A stretch of DNA of 64,000 nucleotides from contig NKIW01000003.1 in NCBI GenBank assembly GCA_002256205.1, forward strand, positions 62,001-126,000. Direction: 5' to 3'. A program made the translations under genes and the position numbers. Numbering within the stretch: position 1 is the stretch's first letter; every line of letters starts with the position of its first letter. This DNA comes from Rhizobiales bacterium PAR1 (lineage in GTDB: Bacteria; Pseudomonadota; Alphaproteobacteria; Rhizobiales; Beijerinckiaceae). Positions 23,966 through 33,711 of this stretch are shown piece by piece. The notes under the pieces are model-generated. The model ran no database searches. It saw only the letters and a list, made by a program, of their open reading frames with translations, and was not told the origin of the DNA.

Positions 23966-26885
23966 CTCGTCCGCTTCCCTGATTTCCCGTTTGACCAGAA
24001 CGCCCAAGGCAGGCCGGGCCGGCGCCCGAAGCGTCGCTGACCTGCTGGAATCGGAAGAGGCGGCTGATCTGCGCGCTCTTCTGGCGGAGGCGCCGCAGGC
24101 GGTCGATCTGCTCGCGGGCATCGCTGAAGGCGCGCCCTACCTCTGGCGGCTGATTTCTCGCTGGCCCGAGCGCGTTGCGCCCTTCTTGTCGCAGTCGCCG
24201 GAAACCTCCCTTGAAGCGATTTTTGCCGAGACACGCGCCGCCGGTGACCTCACCGATGCCTTGGCTGCGATGCGCATTCTGCGTCACGGCAAGGCGAAAG
24301 CCGCGTTGCTGATCGCGCTCGCCGATCTAGGCGGCGCCTTCGATACTGTCGAGGTGACCACCGCGCTCTCGGATTTCGCCGATGCCTCGGTTCAGGGCGC
24401 CTTGCGCTTTGGCCTCAACGAGGCGATGCGCGCCAAGCAAATCTCCCCGCCCGATCCTGAGCAACCCGAGCTTGCCTTCGGCCTTTTCGTGCTGGCACTT
24501 GGCAAGCACGGCGCGCGCGAACTCAACTATTCCTCCGATATCGATCTTGCGGTCTTCTACGATCCCGAGCAGCCCGGAATCGCCTCCGCCAGCGATCCGC
24601 AAAAGATAGCAATCAGCCTCGTCAAGACCATCGTGAAGCTGCTCAACGAGCGCAACGCCGATGGCTATGTCCAGCGTGTTGACCTGCGTCTCCGGCCCGA
24701 TCCGGGGCTCACGCCGATCGCGATGCCGGTGCAGGCAGCCCTGGGTTACTATGAGACGGTGGGTCAGAACTGGGAGCGCGCTGCCAACATCAAGGCGCGG
24801 CCCGTGGCGGGCGATATCGAAGCCGGAAAGGCCTTTATCCGCGAACTCGCGCCCTTCATCTGGCGCAAATACTTCGATTATGCCACCATCGCCGATATTC
24901 ACGCGATGAAGCGCCAGATCTATGCCGTACGCGGACATGACCAGATCACCGTGCCGGGACATGATTTGAAGGTCGGGCGCGGCGGCATCCGCGAGATTGA
25001 ATTCTTCGTTCAGACCCAGCAGTTGGTTTACGGCGGGCGCCGCCCCAGTCTCAGAGGCGCGCGCACGCTCGATATGCTCGATGAACTTGCGCGCGAAGGC
25101 TGGGTGACGCCGGAGGCCGCAGCCGAACTGGCCACAGCCTACCGCTTCCTGCGCGATCTTGAGCATCGCGTCCAGATGGTCAACGACGAGCAGACCCAGA
25201 AACTCCCCAAATCCGAAGATGACCTTGCCGCTCTCGCGCGTCTCGCCGGTTTCACGCGCGCGGGTCTCGATAAGGCGCTGCTCAAGGAAATGCGCATCGT
25301 CGAGCGGCACTATGCACGCCTGTTCGAGGCAGTGCCGGGCCTCGCGTCAGAGGCAGGAAGCCTCGTTTTTACCGGCGTAGAGGATGACCCCGAAACCCTC
25401 AAAACTCTCCGCCGCCTCGGCTTCCAGCGTCCCGAGTTGGTGGCGGAAACCGTGCGCGGTTGGCACTTCGGACGCCGCCCGGCGGTGACAACGCCGCGCG
25501 CGCGCGAAATCGTCACGGAACTCGTGCCAGGCCTGCTCGAAGCCTTCGGCAATTCCTCCGACCCCGATGGCGCGCTGATGACGTTCGACAACGCGCTCCA
25601 GCGCATGCCTGCGGCGATCGAGCTGTTTTCCATCCTCAAGAATAATGACGAATTGCGTCGCCTCTTCGCCGAAATTCTCGGCACTGCGCCGCGCCTCTCG
25701 GATATTGTTGCGCAGAACCCTCATGTGCTCGATGTGCTTGTCGACCCCGAGTTTACGCGGGGCCTGACGGTGGAGGCGACGCGCGAACGCATCGCACCGC
25801 GCCTCGAACGCGAAACGGATTTCGAGCTGTTCCTCGACCGCGCCCGCGAGCTCGCCCGCGCCGAGCGCTTTCTGCTGGGCACCCGCGTTCTTTCCCGCGT
25901 GCTCCCACTTTCGGAAGCCGGGCATGCCCATACGGCGATTGCCGAAACCTTCCTCGATATGGTCTTGAAGCGCACCCGCGCCGAATTCGCGCGCCAGTAC
26001 GGCGTGATCGAAGGCGCGAGCATGGTGCTGCTCGGCTATGGCAAGGCCGGCTCACGCGAGATGACCGCCAATTCCGATCTCGATCTCGTGGTCATCTACG
26101 ATGCGCCGCCCGATGGCATGTCGGACGGCAATCGCAGCCTGATGCCGGCAGAGTATTTCGCCAAGCTGACCCAACGTCTGATCTCGGCACTTTCGGCCCA
26201 GATGCGCACCGGTACGCTCTACGAGATCGACCTGCGCCTGCGCCCTTCCGGCCGCAAAGGCACGGTCGCGACTTCGCTGGCCGGCTTCCGCGATTACCAG
26301 ACCACCGAGGCCGAGACCTGGGAGCACATGGCGCTCACCCGTGCCCGCGTGCTGGCCGGCGATAGCGATCTCGCCAATCGTCTCAAGGTGACCATCGGCG
26401 AAATCCTCTCGCGGCCACGCGAGGACAAGCCCACCCGCGCCGATGTCTCTTCCATGCGCGGCTTGATGGGGGGGGGAAAGCCGGGCCGCAACGCTTTTGA
26501 CGTCAAGGATTGGCCGGGCGGACTCGTCGATTGCGAGTTTATCGCCCAGATCGTGGTGATCCTGCACGCGGGGCGGTACCCGGATCTGATCGGTCTTGGT
26601 ACCCTCTGCGCTTTGCAGAGGGCAGGTGAACTGGGACTGATCCCGATGGAGGACAGCGAGACGCTTGGCGCGGCATGGCAACTCCAGAGCGCGCTGACGC
26701 AGGCGACGCGTCTCTGCATCTCAGGGCCGTTTGCCGAGGCGCAGGCGACGCCGGTTTACAAGCGGCGGCTCGCGAGCCTGATGGATATGCCGGATTTCGC
26801 CTTCCTGATCGCCGAACTCACCACGAGCCAGAAAAAGGTGCGCGCCATCTTCGAACGCCTGATCGGCAAGGTGAAGGTGGGATAA
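23952..26885 (+). CDS. glnE: Glutamine synthetase adenylyltransferase/adenylyl-removing enzyme
   Basis: A 977-residue bifunctional enzyme that switches glutamine synthetase off by adenylylation and on by deadenylylation, under PII control. Two nucleotidyltransferase domains are visible: the N-terminal removing domain with NYSSDIDLAVFYD (about residues 189-201) and the C-terminal transferase domain with NSDLDLVVIYD (about 706-716). Helical PII-related segments lie between and after. ATG 23952 is internal to the kinase 3' end. A run of nine G (26468-26476) falls in the transferase domain and encodes Gly-Gly-Gly after SMRGLM. Confidence 0.95.
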   Translation: MKKPDSSASLISRLTRTPKAGRAGARSVADLLESEEAADLRALLAEAPQAVDLLAGIAEGAPYLWRLISRWPERVAPFLSQSPETSLEAIFAETRAAGDLTDALAAMRILRHGKAKAALLIALADLGGAFDTVEVTTALSDFADASVQGALRFGLNEAMRAKQISPPDPEQPELAFGLFVLALGKHGARELNYSSDIDLAVFYDPEQPGIASASDPQKIAISLVKTIVKLLNERNADGYVQRVDLRLRPDPGLTPIAMPVQAALGYYETVGQNWERAANIKARPVAGDIEAGKAFIRELAPFIWRKYFDYATIADIHAMKRQIYAVRGHDQITVPGHDLKVGRGGIREIEFFVQTQQLVYGGRRPSLRGARTLDMLDELAREGWVTPEAAAELATAYRFLRDLEHRVQMVNDEQTQKLPKSEDDLAALARLAGFTRAGLDKALLKEMRIVERHYARLFEAVPGLASEAGSLVFTGVEDDPETLKTLRRLGFQRPELVAETVRGWHFGRRPAVTTPRAREIVTELVPGLLEAFGNSSDPDGALMTFDNALQRMPAAIELFSILKNNDELRRLFAEILGTAPRLSDIVAQNPHVLDVLVDPEFTRGLTVEATRERIAPRLERETDFELFLDRARELARAERFLLGTRVLSRVLPLSEAGHAHTAIAETFLDMVLKRTRAEFARQYGVIEGASMVLLGYGKAGSREMTANSDLDLVVIYDAPPDGMSDGNRSLMPAEYFAKLTQRLISALSAQMRTGTLYEIDLRLRPSGRKGTVATSLAGFRDYQTTEAETWEHMALTRARVLAGDSDLANRLKVTIGEILSRPREDKPTRADVSSMRGLMGGGKPGRNAFDVKDWPGGLVDCEFIAQIVVILHAGRYPDLIGLGTLCALQRAGELGLIPMEDSETLGAAWQLQSALTQATRLCISGPFAEAQATPVYKRRLASLMDMPDFAFLIAELTTSQKKVRAIFERLIGKVKVG
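26468..26476 (+). repeat. Nine-G homopolymer within glnE
   Basis: Nine consecutive G encode most of MGGGK in the adenylyltransferase domain. The frame is intact here. Such tracts are prone to slippage in replication and to sequencing error. Confidence 0.9.
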
Positions 26886-26896
26886 TTCTCTATATC

Positions 26897-29188
26897 TCAA
26901 CCGTTCATCGGCAGGTCGAGTTGCACCGGCTGCACGGTGACCGGCAGGTGGATCATCACAAGAGAACCGATCTGCTGCGAGGAACGCAGGCGCATTGTGC
27001 CGCCGTGAAGCTCAATCAGCGAGCGGGCGATGGAAACGCCGAGGCCCGAGCCCTTGCAGCCGTCTTGTAGCATCCCGTCGATATGCCCGAAGGGATCCAC
27101 CATTTTCCCGAGATCGCCCGCCGAGAGCATATAGCCACGATCCGCGACGAAGATGTTGACGTGGTCGCCGTTCATCCGGGCACGGATCGAAACCTTGCCC
27201 CCTGCCGGCGAAAGACGAATGCCATTGCGCAGGAGGTGGGCGAGTGCCTGGCTGATAGCATTGGCATCGACGTGGATGAGGCGTTGTGCGGCCTTGTCGG
27301 TCGGGTCGGGCTCGATTTCAAGCGTAATGCCCTTGGCCTCCGCAGCAGGGATGACTTCCGCCGTTGCCTTTTCGAGGAGGGCTCCGAGCGCGGTAGGCGC
27401 ACGGTCGAGTGAGACGCGTCCGGCTTCGATGCGGGCCATGTCGAGAATATCGGAGATCAGCGCGAGCAGGTTGATGCCGCTTTCGCGAATATCGCGGGCG
27501 TATTCGATGTAGCGCGGTGACCCGCAGGTGCCGAAAACTTCCGTTTCGATGATCTCCGAGAAGCCGATGATGTGGTTCAGCGGCGTGCGGATCTCGTGAT
27601 TCATGTTGGCGAGGAATTCGGCTTTCGCCTTGTTGGCGCTGATCGCCTCAGCCTTCTGCTCAAGGTAGCGATCGGCAAGCTCGGCGAGCTGCCCGGCTTG
27701 ACGGCGGAAGGCTTCGCGGGAGTTGCCGAGGTCAGTCACGGTCATCCGGAGCTGGCGCTCGTTCTCGACAAGGCGCTCTTCCTGAAGCTTGCGGGCAGTA
27801 ATGTCTGTACCGACCGAAACGTAGCCGCGATCATTGGTGTGGCGTTCGCTGATCAGCAACCAGCGGCCATCCTGGAATTGTGCTTCATAGGAGCGCGCGC
27901 CGCTCTCGGGTTCCGAGCCGCGATCGATCTCGATCAGAACGCGCGGCTCGCGCGCCTCCGCCATCAGCACCTTGTAGGCCACGCCGCGGCGGACGTGGTC
28001 GGGGTTCAGGCCGTGGAAGGTCTGGTATTTCGAATTGCACATCACGAGGCGGTTGTTTTCGTCCCAGAGCACGAAGGCTTCGGAGATCGATTCAATCGCG
28101 TCGCGCAGGCGAGCGTCGGCCCTATGGCTCTCTTCCTCGACAGCGCGTTCGCGGGTCACATCCATCACGATGCCAAGAAGGCGCGGCGAGGCGGTCTGGG
28201 TCGTGGCGTCGATCACAGCGCGCATCCGGAGCCAGACCCACTCGCCCGCCTCATTCATCATGCGGAAGAGATAATCGAACTCGCAGTGACCAAGGCGCGC
28301 GCCCTGCTCGATACGGGTGAACAGGTCCGCGTCATCCTCATGCAGGCGCGAGAGAATTTCAGCCCGGGTGAGGTGCACCTGATTGGTCAGTCCGAGCATG
28401 CGGAACATCGATTCCGACCAGATCAGCGCATTCGCCGAGAGCGACCATTCCCAAAGACCGCAACGGCCATGGTCGAGCGCAACCTCGAATTGTGAGCGCA
28501 CCTGTCGTCCTGCGCTCACCGTGCGTTGGCGCTGCGCATAGTAGACCAACGTGAAAGCAATGGTCACCGCGCCGAAACAGGCGAGGATCGCCCCGATGAT
28601 CCCGACATGCTGACGCCAGAATCGCAACTCGTCCTCAATGGGCTGCATCACCACCAGCGAACCGGCAAAGCCCTCGGGCTGATGCGCGACGAGGCTGACC
28701 ATGCGACCATCCGCCAGTTGGACGCGCGCAAGTTTATGCTCGTCCAGCATCGATTTCATTCGATAAGGCTCTGCGAGAACCCGGCTCGCTTCCTGATTGA
28801 TGCCTACAAGTCCGGCATGGCCGCCACGGATCATGCCATTCTGATCGAGCAGGAGAAACTGTCGGCCAGGCTGGTATGCAAGTTGGGGGAGTTGCGGCAG
28901 ATCGTAGCCTGTGGCGCCGTTTTCCCGCGTCTGGCGGGCGATCTCGTTGGTGGCGATATGCGCGGCAAGCGCTAGGCTGGCCTCGCCGCTTTCCAGATGT
29001 TCCTGCCGCGAAGAGGTAAACTGGAGCGTGATGCTGACAGCCGTCACGGCAAGAAAAATAACCACGAGCAGCGGAACTGCATGGTCGAGCATGGAGCGGG
29101 CCTGCGCGATCTCGCTGCGCGGAGGAAGGCCGGTCTGGCTCTTGCTATTGCCCACGCCAATAGCGTTGGCCGCGAATGCTCGCACCAT
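26897..29188 (-). CDS. PAS-domain hybrid-free sensor histidine kinase (PleC candidate)
   Basis: A 763-residue kinase with membrane segments at about residues 37-57 and 195-217 flanking an extracytoplasmic domain of about 140 residues, two PAS domains (about 228-350, with LWEWSLSANALIWSE, and about 355-465, with AFVLWDENNRLVMCN), a coiled coil, and HisKA/HATPase domains. The H box has H531 in NMNHEIRTPLNHIIGFSE, the PleC/DivJ/PdhS type. The convergent position next to glnE is where I recall pleC in rhizobia, so it may be the DivK phosphatase/kinase of cell-cycle control. This is inference. There is no receiver domain. Confidence 0.85.
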   Translation of the reverse strand: MVRAFAANAIGVGNSKSQTGLPPRSEIAQARSMLDHAVPLLVVIFLAVTAVSITLQFTSSRQEHLESGEASLALAAHIATNEIARQTRENGATGYDLPQLPQLAYQPGRQFLLLDQNGMIRGGHAGLVGINQEASRVLAEPYRMKSMLDEHKLARVQLADGRMVSLVAHQPEGFAGSLVVMQPIEDELRFWRQHVGIIGAILACFGAVTIAFTLVYYAQRQRTVSAGRQVRSQFEVALDHGRCGLWEWSLSANALIWSESMFRMLGLTNQVHLTRAEILSRLHEDDADLFTRIEQGARLGHCEFDYLFRMMNEAGEWVWLRMRAVIDATTQTASPRLLGIVMDVTRERAVEEESHRADARLRDAIESISEAFVLWDENNRLVMCNSKYQTFHGLNPDHVRRGVAYKVLMAEAREPRVLIEIDRGSEPESGARSYEAQFQDGRWLLISERHTNDRGYVSVGTDITARKLQEERLVENERQLRMTVTDLGNSREAFRRQAGQLAELADRYLEQKAEAISANKAKAEFLANMNHEIRTPLNHIIGFSEIIETEVFGTCGSPRYIEYARDIRESGINLLALISDILDMARIEAGRVSLDRAPTALGALLEKATAEVIPAAEAKGITLEIEPDPTDKAAQRLIHVDANAISQALAHLLRNGIRLSPAGGKVSIRARMNGDHVNIFVADRGYMLSAGDLGKMVDPFGHIDGMLQDGCKGSGLGVSIARSLIELHGGTMRLRSSQQIGSLVMIHLPVTVQPVQLDLPMNG

Positions 29189-29488
29189 GATTGCCCCCTC
29201 GGTAGTCCCCCAAATTGACCCGAGGAATGTGCCGCATCGCCCCGAATCACCCCTAGTTGAATCGACGGGAATCAGGCTGACAAGAGGGTTTTTACGATTG
29301 ATTCATCTTCTACCGGAGGCTGCAATGCTTGCCTCCGGGGCAAAGGAATCCTTGCCTTGAACTGGATTCTCTTTGCCCTCTATTTGTTCGCGTTTGTTCT
29401 CATTTCATTGCATGAATTATTTTGCATGAACGAGAAGTACGGGTGCTGAAAAACACCCGCATAGAGGGACGGCTTGAAGATAATCAAC
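29189..29488. other. Intergenic region between kinase promoter and pepN end
   Basis: Three hundred AT-richer bases without a convincing gene. Two hairpins stand out: CCGGAGGC (29313-29320) with GCCTCCGG (29331-29338), and CGGGTG (29439-29444) with CACCCG (29453-29458), the latter 30 bases beyond the pepN stop and possibly its terminator although no T run follows. The kinase promoter should lie near 29200-29260. Confidence 0.5.
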
Positions 29489-32104
29489 CTATGAGAGTGT
29501 TCGTTCCAGAATATCCGTGAGATCACGCGAACGGCTCTTGCCCTCCGCCAGCCCGCGCAAGGCCTTCTCGGCCAGGGCGCGACGCCCCGCCTCAAGGCTT
29601 CGCCAGCTCCGGAAGGCGGTGGCGAGACGCGCCGCGATCTGCGGATTGCGTTCGTCGATCTGGCCGATGATCTCCGCGACGAGCGCGTAACCGCTCCCGT
29701 CAGCGGCGTGAAAGCCGCGCAGGTTGGTGTTCGCAAAGACCGCGATGAGCGACCGCGCACGGTTCGGGTTCGCTAGCGTGAACTTCGGATGCGTTGTGAG
29801 GGCTTTGACCCGAGAGACGCAATCCGGCCCCGGTACACGCACCTGTAACCCGAACCACATGTCGAGGATGAGGGCATCCTCGGAGTAGCGCGCGTAGAAC
29901 GCGTCGAGCGCTTTTTCACGTTCCGGTGTCTCGCAGACGAGCAAGGCAGAAACCGCCGTCATCCGGTCGGTCATATTGTCGGCAGCCTCAAACTGCGCGG
30001 AGGCGAGCTTCGCACCGGCTGCCATATCCGCAGCGATCAGGTAGCGCAGAATCTGCGCCCGCAAGGCGCGGCGGCCCGCGCTCGCGCCATCCGGGCTAAA
30101 CGGCAACGGTACCGACAGCGTTGCATAGACCTTCTCGGCGACGGGGCGCACCGCGCGCCCAATTTCGGCCCTGAGATGGTCAATCGCCTGTCCGATGGCT
30201 TCGGGATCAATCTCCGTGCCGATGTCGCGGGCCAGATCACCTTCTGTCGGCAGGCCAATCGCCAGTGCGGCGAAGGCGGGGTCAGTAGCGCTGGTTTCGA
30301 TGAGCTTGCCGATGGCCGCGGAAAGTCGCGGATCGCTCAGCGGTGCCTTGCCTTGGCGGATCGCCGCCACGGATTGTCTGAGCAGCGCCGTCTCGGCATC
30401 CTGCAAGGCCTGCCAGCGGTTGAACGGGTCACTGTCATGCTGGGCAAGCACAAGGAGATCACCGTCCTCCCGGCTGATCACCGGCTTCACGGGGGCCGAG
30501 AAGCCGCGGAACAGCGAGGGCAGGGGGCGTTGCGTGAGGCCAGCATAAACCCTGCTGGTGCTCTCCGTGTCGAGCACGATGAGATCATCTTTCACAAGTT
30601 CGGTGCCGTCCTGTCCGATCAGGCCGAGGCGGATCGGAATCACCTGTGGTCCCTTGTCAGGCTGGCCCGGCGTCGGCGCGGTTTCCTGTCGCGCGGTGAG
30701 GCTGAAGGTGCCCTTGGCCGCGTCATACGCCTGCTCGATGGTGACAACCGGCGTGCCGGCCTGATCATACCAGCGCATGAAGGGCTTGAGATCCCGGCCT
30801 GAAACATCCGCGAAGCACTGGATGAATTGCTCGACGATCGCGGCCTCGCCATCGTGACGCTCGAAGTAGAGATCCATGCCCTCGCGGAATTTCTCCGGGC
30901 CGATCAGGATGCGCAGCATCTGGATCAGCTCGGAGCCCTTGTTGTAGACGGTTGCCGTGTAGAAGTTGTTGATTTCCTTATAGGTCTGCGGGCGTACCGG
31001 ATGCGCGAGCGGGCCGGAATCCTCAACGAACTGCGCCGCACGCAGGGTCTGCACATTGGCGATCCGCTCCACCGGACGGGAGCGCATGTCGGAGGAGAAC
31101 TCCTGATCGCGGAAAACTGTCAGCCCTTCCTTGAGGCAGAGCTGGAACCAGTCGCGGCAGGTGATGCGATTGCCGGTCCAGTTGTGAAAATACTCATGTG
31201 CCACAATGGCTTCGATGTTGTGGTAGTCCTGATCCGTCGCGGTTTCCGGCGTCGCCAGAATATAGCGATCGTTGAACACATTCAGGCCCTTGTTCTCCAT
31301 CGCGCCCATGTTGAAATCCGACACGGCGACAATGTTGAACAGATCGAGATCGTACTCGCGGCCGAACTTTTCCTCGTCCCATTTCATCGAGCGGATCAGC
31401 GCATCCATGGCATAGGTTGCGCGCGCGCCCTTGCCCTTCTCGACATAGACGTTGAGCTCAACCTTCCGGCCCGAGGGCGTAGTGTGATGGTCAGTCACCG
31501 CATCAAGATCGCCCGCGACCAGCGCGAAGAGGTAGCAGGGCTTCTTGTGCGGATCATCCCAGACAACGAAATGCCGATCGGTGCCGGGCACGTCGCCCCG
31601 TTCCACCGGATTGCCGTTGGAGAGCAGCAGCGGGATCGCCTTCGCGGCTTCGATCCGCACTTTCCATGTCGCCATGACATCGGGGCGGTCAAGATAATAG
31701 GAGATGCGGCGGAAGCCGTCGGCCTCGCACTGGGTGCAATAGACGCCGTTCGAGCGATAAAGCCCCATCAGCTTGGTGTTTGCCGCCGGGTTGACCAGCG
31801 TTTCGATCACCAGCGTGAAAGCATCCTTCGGCGCGGCAGGAATGATCAATTTCTCCGGCGAGGCGATGAACTCGGATGGAGCCAGTTTGCGCCCGTCAAT
31901 CGCCACCGCGACAAGGCTCAACTCATCGCCATCGAGTTCCAGCGCGGCGCCCGGTATCCCTTTCGGATTGCGTCGCATCGAGAGCGTGGAAACAACGCGC
32001 GTCGCCTCCGGTTCGAGCGAGAAGTCGAGTGCCACGTGGTCGATCAGGAAATCGGGAACCCGATACTCGGACAGGCGGATGACGGGCGGATTTTCAGAGC
32101 GCAT
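29489..32104 (-). CDS. pepN: Aminopeptidase N
   Basis: An 871-residue zinc aminopeptidase of family M1 (E. coli PepN type) that removes N-terminal residues from peptides. The exopeptidase motif GAMEN and the zinc motif HEYFHNW (H303, H307) with the downstream Glu in KEGLTVFRDQEF are complete. The start at 32104 (MRSENPPVIRLSEYRVPDFL) is preferred over one 33 bases upstream because it matches the family N-terminus. Length is normal. It is probably monocistronic, with the MFS gene 110 bases upstream on the same strand. Confidence 0.95.
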   Translation of the reverse strand: MRSENPPVIRLSEYRVPDFLIDHVALDFSLEPEATRVVSTLSMRRNPKGIPGAALELDGDELSLVAVAIDGRKLAPSEFIASPEKLIIPAAPKDAFTLVIETLVNPAANTKLMGLYRSNGVYCTQCEADGFRRISYYLDRPDVMATWKVRIEAAKAIPLLLSNGNPVERGDVPGTDRHFVVWDDPHKKPCYLFALVAGDLDAVTDHHTTPSGRKVELNVYVEKGKGARATYAMDALIRSMKWDEEKFGREYDLDLFNIVAVSDFNMGAMENKGLNVFNDRYILATPETATDQDYHNIEAIVAHEYFHNWTGNRITCRDWFQLCLKEGLTVFRDQEFSSDMRSRPVERIANVQTLRAAQFVEDSGPLAHPVRPQTYKEINNFYTATVYNKGSELIQMLRILIGPEKFREGMDLYFERHDGEAAIVEQFIQCFADVSGRDLKPFMRWYDQAGTPVVTIEQAYDAAKGTFSLTARQETAPTPGQPDKGPQVIPIRLGLIGQDGTELVKDDLIVLDTESTSRVYAGLTQRPLPSLFRGFSAPVKPVISREDGDLLVLAQHDSDPFNRWQALQDAETALLRQSVAAIRQGKAPLSDPRLSAAIGKLIETSATDPAFAALAIGLPTEGDLARDIGTEIDPEAIGQAIDHLRAEIGRAVRPVAEKVYATLSVPLPFSPDGASAGRRALRAQILRYLIAADMAAGAKLASAQFEAADNMTDRMTAVSALLVCETPEREKALDAFYARYSEDALILDMWFGLQVRVPGPDCVSRVKALTTHPKFTLANPNRARSLIAVFANTNLRGFHAADGSGYALVAEIIGQIDERNPQIAARLATAFRSWRSLEAGRRALAEKALRGLAEGKSRSRDLTDILERTLS

Positions 32105-32214
32105 GGGAAACCTGATCGCGGGAGTTGGCGTGTTCAAATCGAAGGACAGTCGCGACCAGCCTTACACGCGCCGGTGGCTCGGCGCAAAGGTCTGGCGCCT
32201 ACTGATGTCGTTCT

Positions 32215-33429
32215 TCAGTGGAGACCGTTCCGGGCACAATGCCGATGCAGGACGAGCAGCAGAGCGAGCCCCAGGGCGGAAATCCCGAGCATGATATCGA
32301 GCACCGTATTGGCACCGACACTATCGAGCATATAACCGCCCGCTACTGGGGCCAGTGCACCGGCAATATTCTGCGCCACAGTGATCTTGTTAATCTGCTC
32401 GCCATAGCCGCGTGCGCCGAAGATCGCGAGCACCATGCCACCGCGCGCGATGGTGAGCAGGCCATTCGAAATTCCGTAGAAGGCTGCAAACGCGCTGCCG
32501 ATCACAACATTCCCGCCCGCGTTCAGCAGGATCGTGAAGGCGATCGGCAAGAAGCCGACGGCGACAAGGCCGGTCCAGAAAATCGAGAGCCGCCGCGCCA
32601 GTAGCATCTCGCCCATGCGGCCGACAACCTGCCAGATGCCGACGATAGAGCCGACAAACACCGCGACCCCTGAGGTGAAGCCGATGCCGATAAGCACTGG
32701 GAAAACCAGCAGCGACCAGCTGTTCACAATCGCACCGGTCAATGCCAGCATTGCCGAAAGCAGAATAAATGCCAAAGGTTGCGCCTCGCGCGGAATCCCC
32801 GCCTCGATAACCTCGGCAGCTTCGGCCCCGTTCTCATCAATTGTCCTGCGACCCAGGCAGGTAAGATGGATCGGGATGCAAATCGCGAGATTTAATCCTG
32901 CAAACATCAGCGCGATCGTGCGCCAGTCGAGAAACCCCATCAGCCACGCTGTTGCTGGCCATGACAATGTCGAGGCAAGACCGCCCATGAAGGTGAGGTA
33001 AGAGATTGCCCGCCGTGATGATCGCCCGGCAATCTGCGTCAGGGCGGTAAAAGAGGCGGAGTAGAGTGCCATCGGTGAGCCGATGCCGATAATGATCCAG
33101 CAGAGGTAGTAGGTGATCCAGTTCTGCGCCAGGGAGAGCAGCGCAAGGCCGGCGGCAATGATGACCGATCCCGTCGTCATCACAACACGAGAGCCGGCTC
33201 TGTCCTGCCATCGCCCGACCTGGGGGCCAATGACTGCGGCGCACCCAAGTGTAATCGAAACGCCTGCCAGGATAAGCCCGTTGGACAGTCCAAGATCGCT
33301 GCCGATCCGGGACCCCAAAAGTGATAGCAGGTAATAGGTCGTGCCCCAGCCGACAATCTGGCTGAGGCCAAGACCCAAGATGGCGCGCCGCACTTCAAAA
33401 GGAAGCGGGGTCACCGCAGGCGCGTGCAT
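32215..33429 (-). CDS. MFS transporter
   Basis: A 404-residue major facilitator with 12 hydrophobic segments in two halves and a cytoplasmic loop near residues 186-210 (LGRRTIDENGAEAAEVIEAG). The first half has a motif A-like loop (GPQVGRWQDRAGSR). The start at 33429 (MHAPAV) is chosen because GGGG lies about 8 bases upstream; the frame is open another 26 codons. The substrate cannot be assigned. The C-terminal residues (HRHCARNGLH) are polar with one Cys. Confidence 0.82.
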   Translation of the reverse strand: MHAPAVTPLPFEVRRAILGLGLSQIVGWGTTYYLLSLLGSRIGSDLGLSNGLILAGVSITLGCAAVIGPQVGRWQDRAGSRVVMTTGSVIIAAGLALLSLAQNWITYYLCWIIIGIGSPMALYSASFTALTQIAGRSSRRAISYLTFMGGLASTLSWPATAWLMGFLDWRTIALMFAGLNLAICIPIHLTCLGRRTIDENGAEAAEVIEAGIPREAQPLAFILLSAMLALTGAIVNSWSLLVFPVLIGIGFTSGVAVFVGSIVGIWQVVGRMGEMLLARRLSIFWTGLVAVGFLPIAFTILLNAGGNVVIGSAFAAFYGISNGLLTIARGGMVLAIFGARGYGEQINKITVAQNIAGALAPVAGGYMLDSVGANTVLDIMLGISALGLALLLVLHRHCARNGLH

Positions 33430-33670
33430 CGATTGCCCCGCAAAATCATGTCTGCCCGGAATCGAGCAAGCGTTGCCTAAAAGAATGGCGCTGAATGGCC
33501 AGAGCATTCAAGCGTGTTCTGCCGCCTGTTAGAAAAATTTTCTGCCGTATTGGCGCTGGCGTCCGTGTGTGGGGTGGTATGTCATGCATAGGCGACATGC
33601 AGGGTACGCGCTGTGCAGCCTCTTGATTTGGATTGCCAATCTCCCCCTCCTCCTTTAGGCGGAGATGGCT

Positions 33671-33682
33671 TTGAGCGCTCAA
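33671..33682. promoter_or_regulatory. 12-bp palindrome upstream of TauE/SafE gene
   Basis: TTGAGCGCTCAA is a perfect palindrome 29 bases before the ATG of the transporter gene and could be an operator for a dimeric regulator. AAGGCCTT follows directly. Confidence 0.35.
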
Positions 33683-33711
33683 GGCCTTCCTCCCGCGAGA
33701 GATTTTCCGCC

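Noticed and set aside
29386-29399. LexA-like GTTC-N6-GTTC upstream of the pepN end
   Set aside because: The alphaproteobacterial SOS box needs seven bases between the GTTC halves; here there are six, and no gene on the correct strand lies just downstream.
30827-32335. A 502-codon open frame antisense to pepN
   Set aside because: Shadow of a high-GC coding sequence; no motif, no membrane or signal pattern, whereas the opposite strand encodes an intact M1 aminopeptidase.
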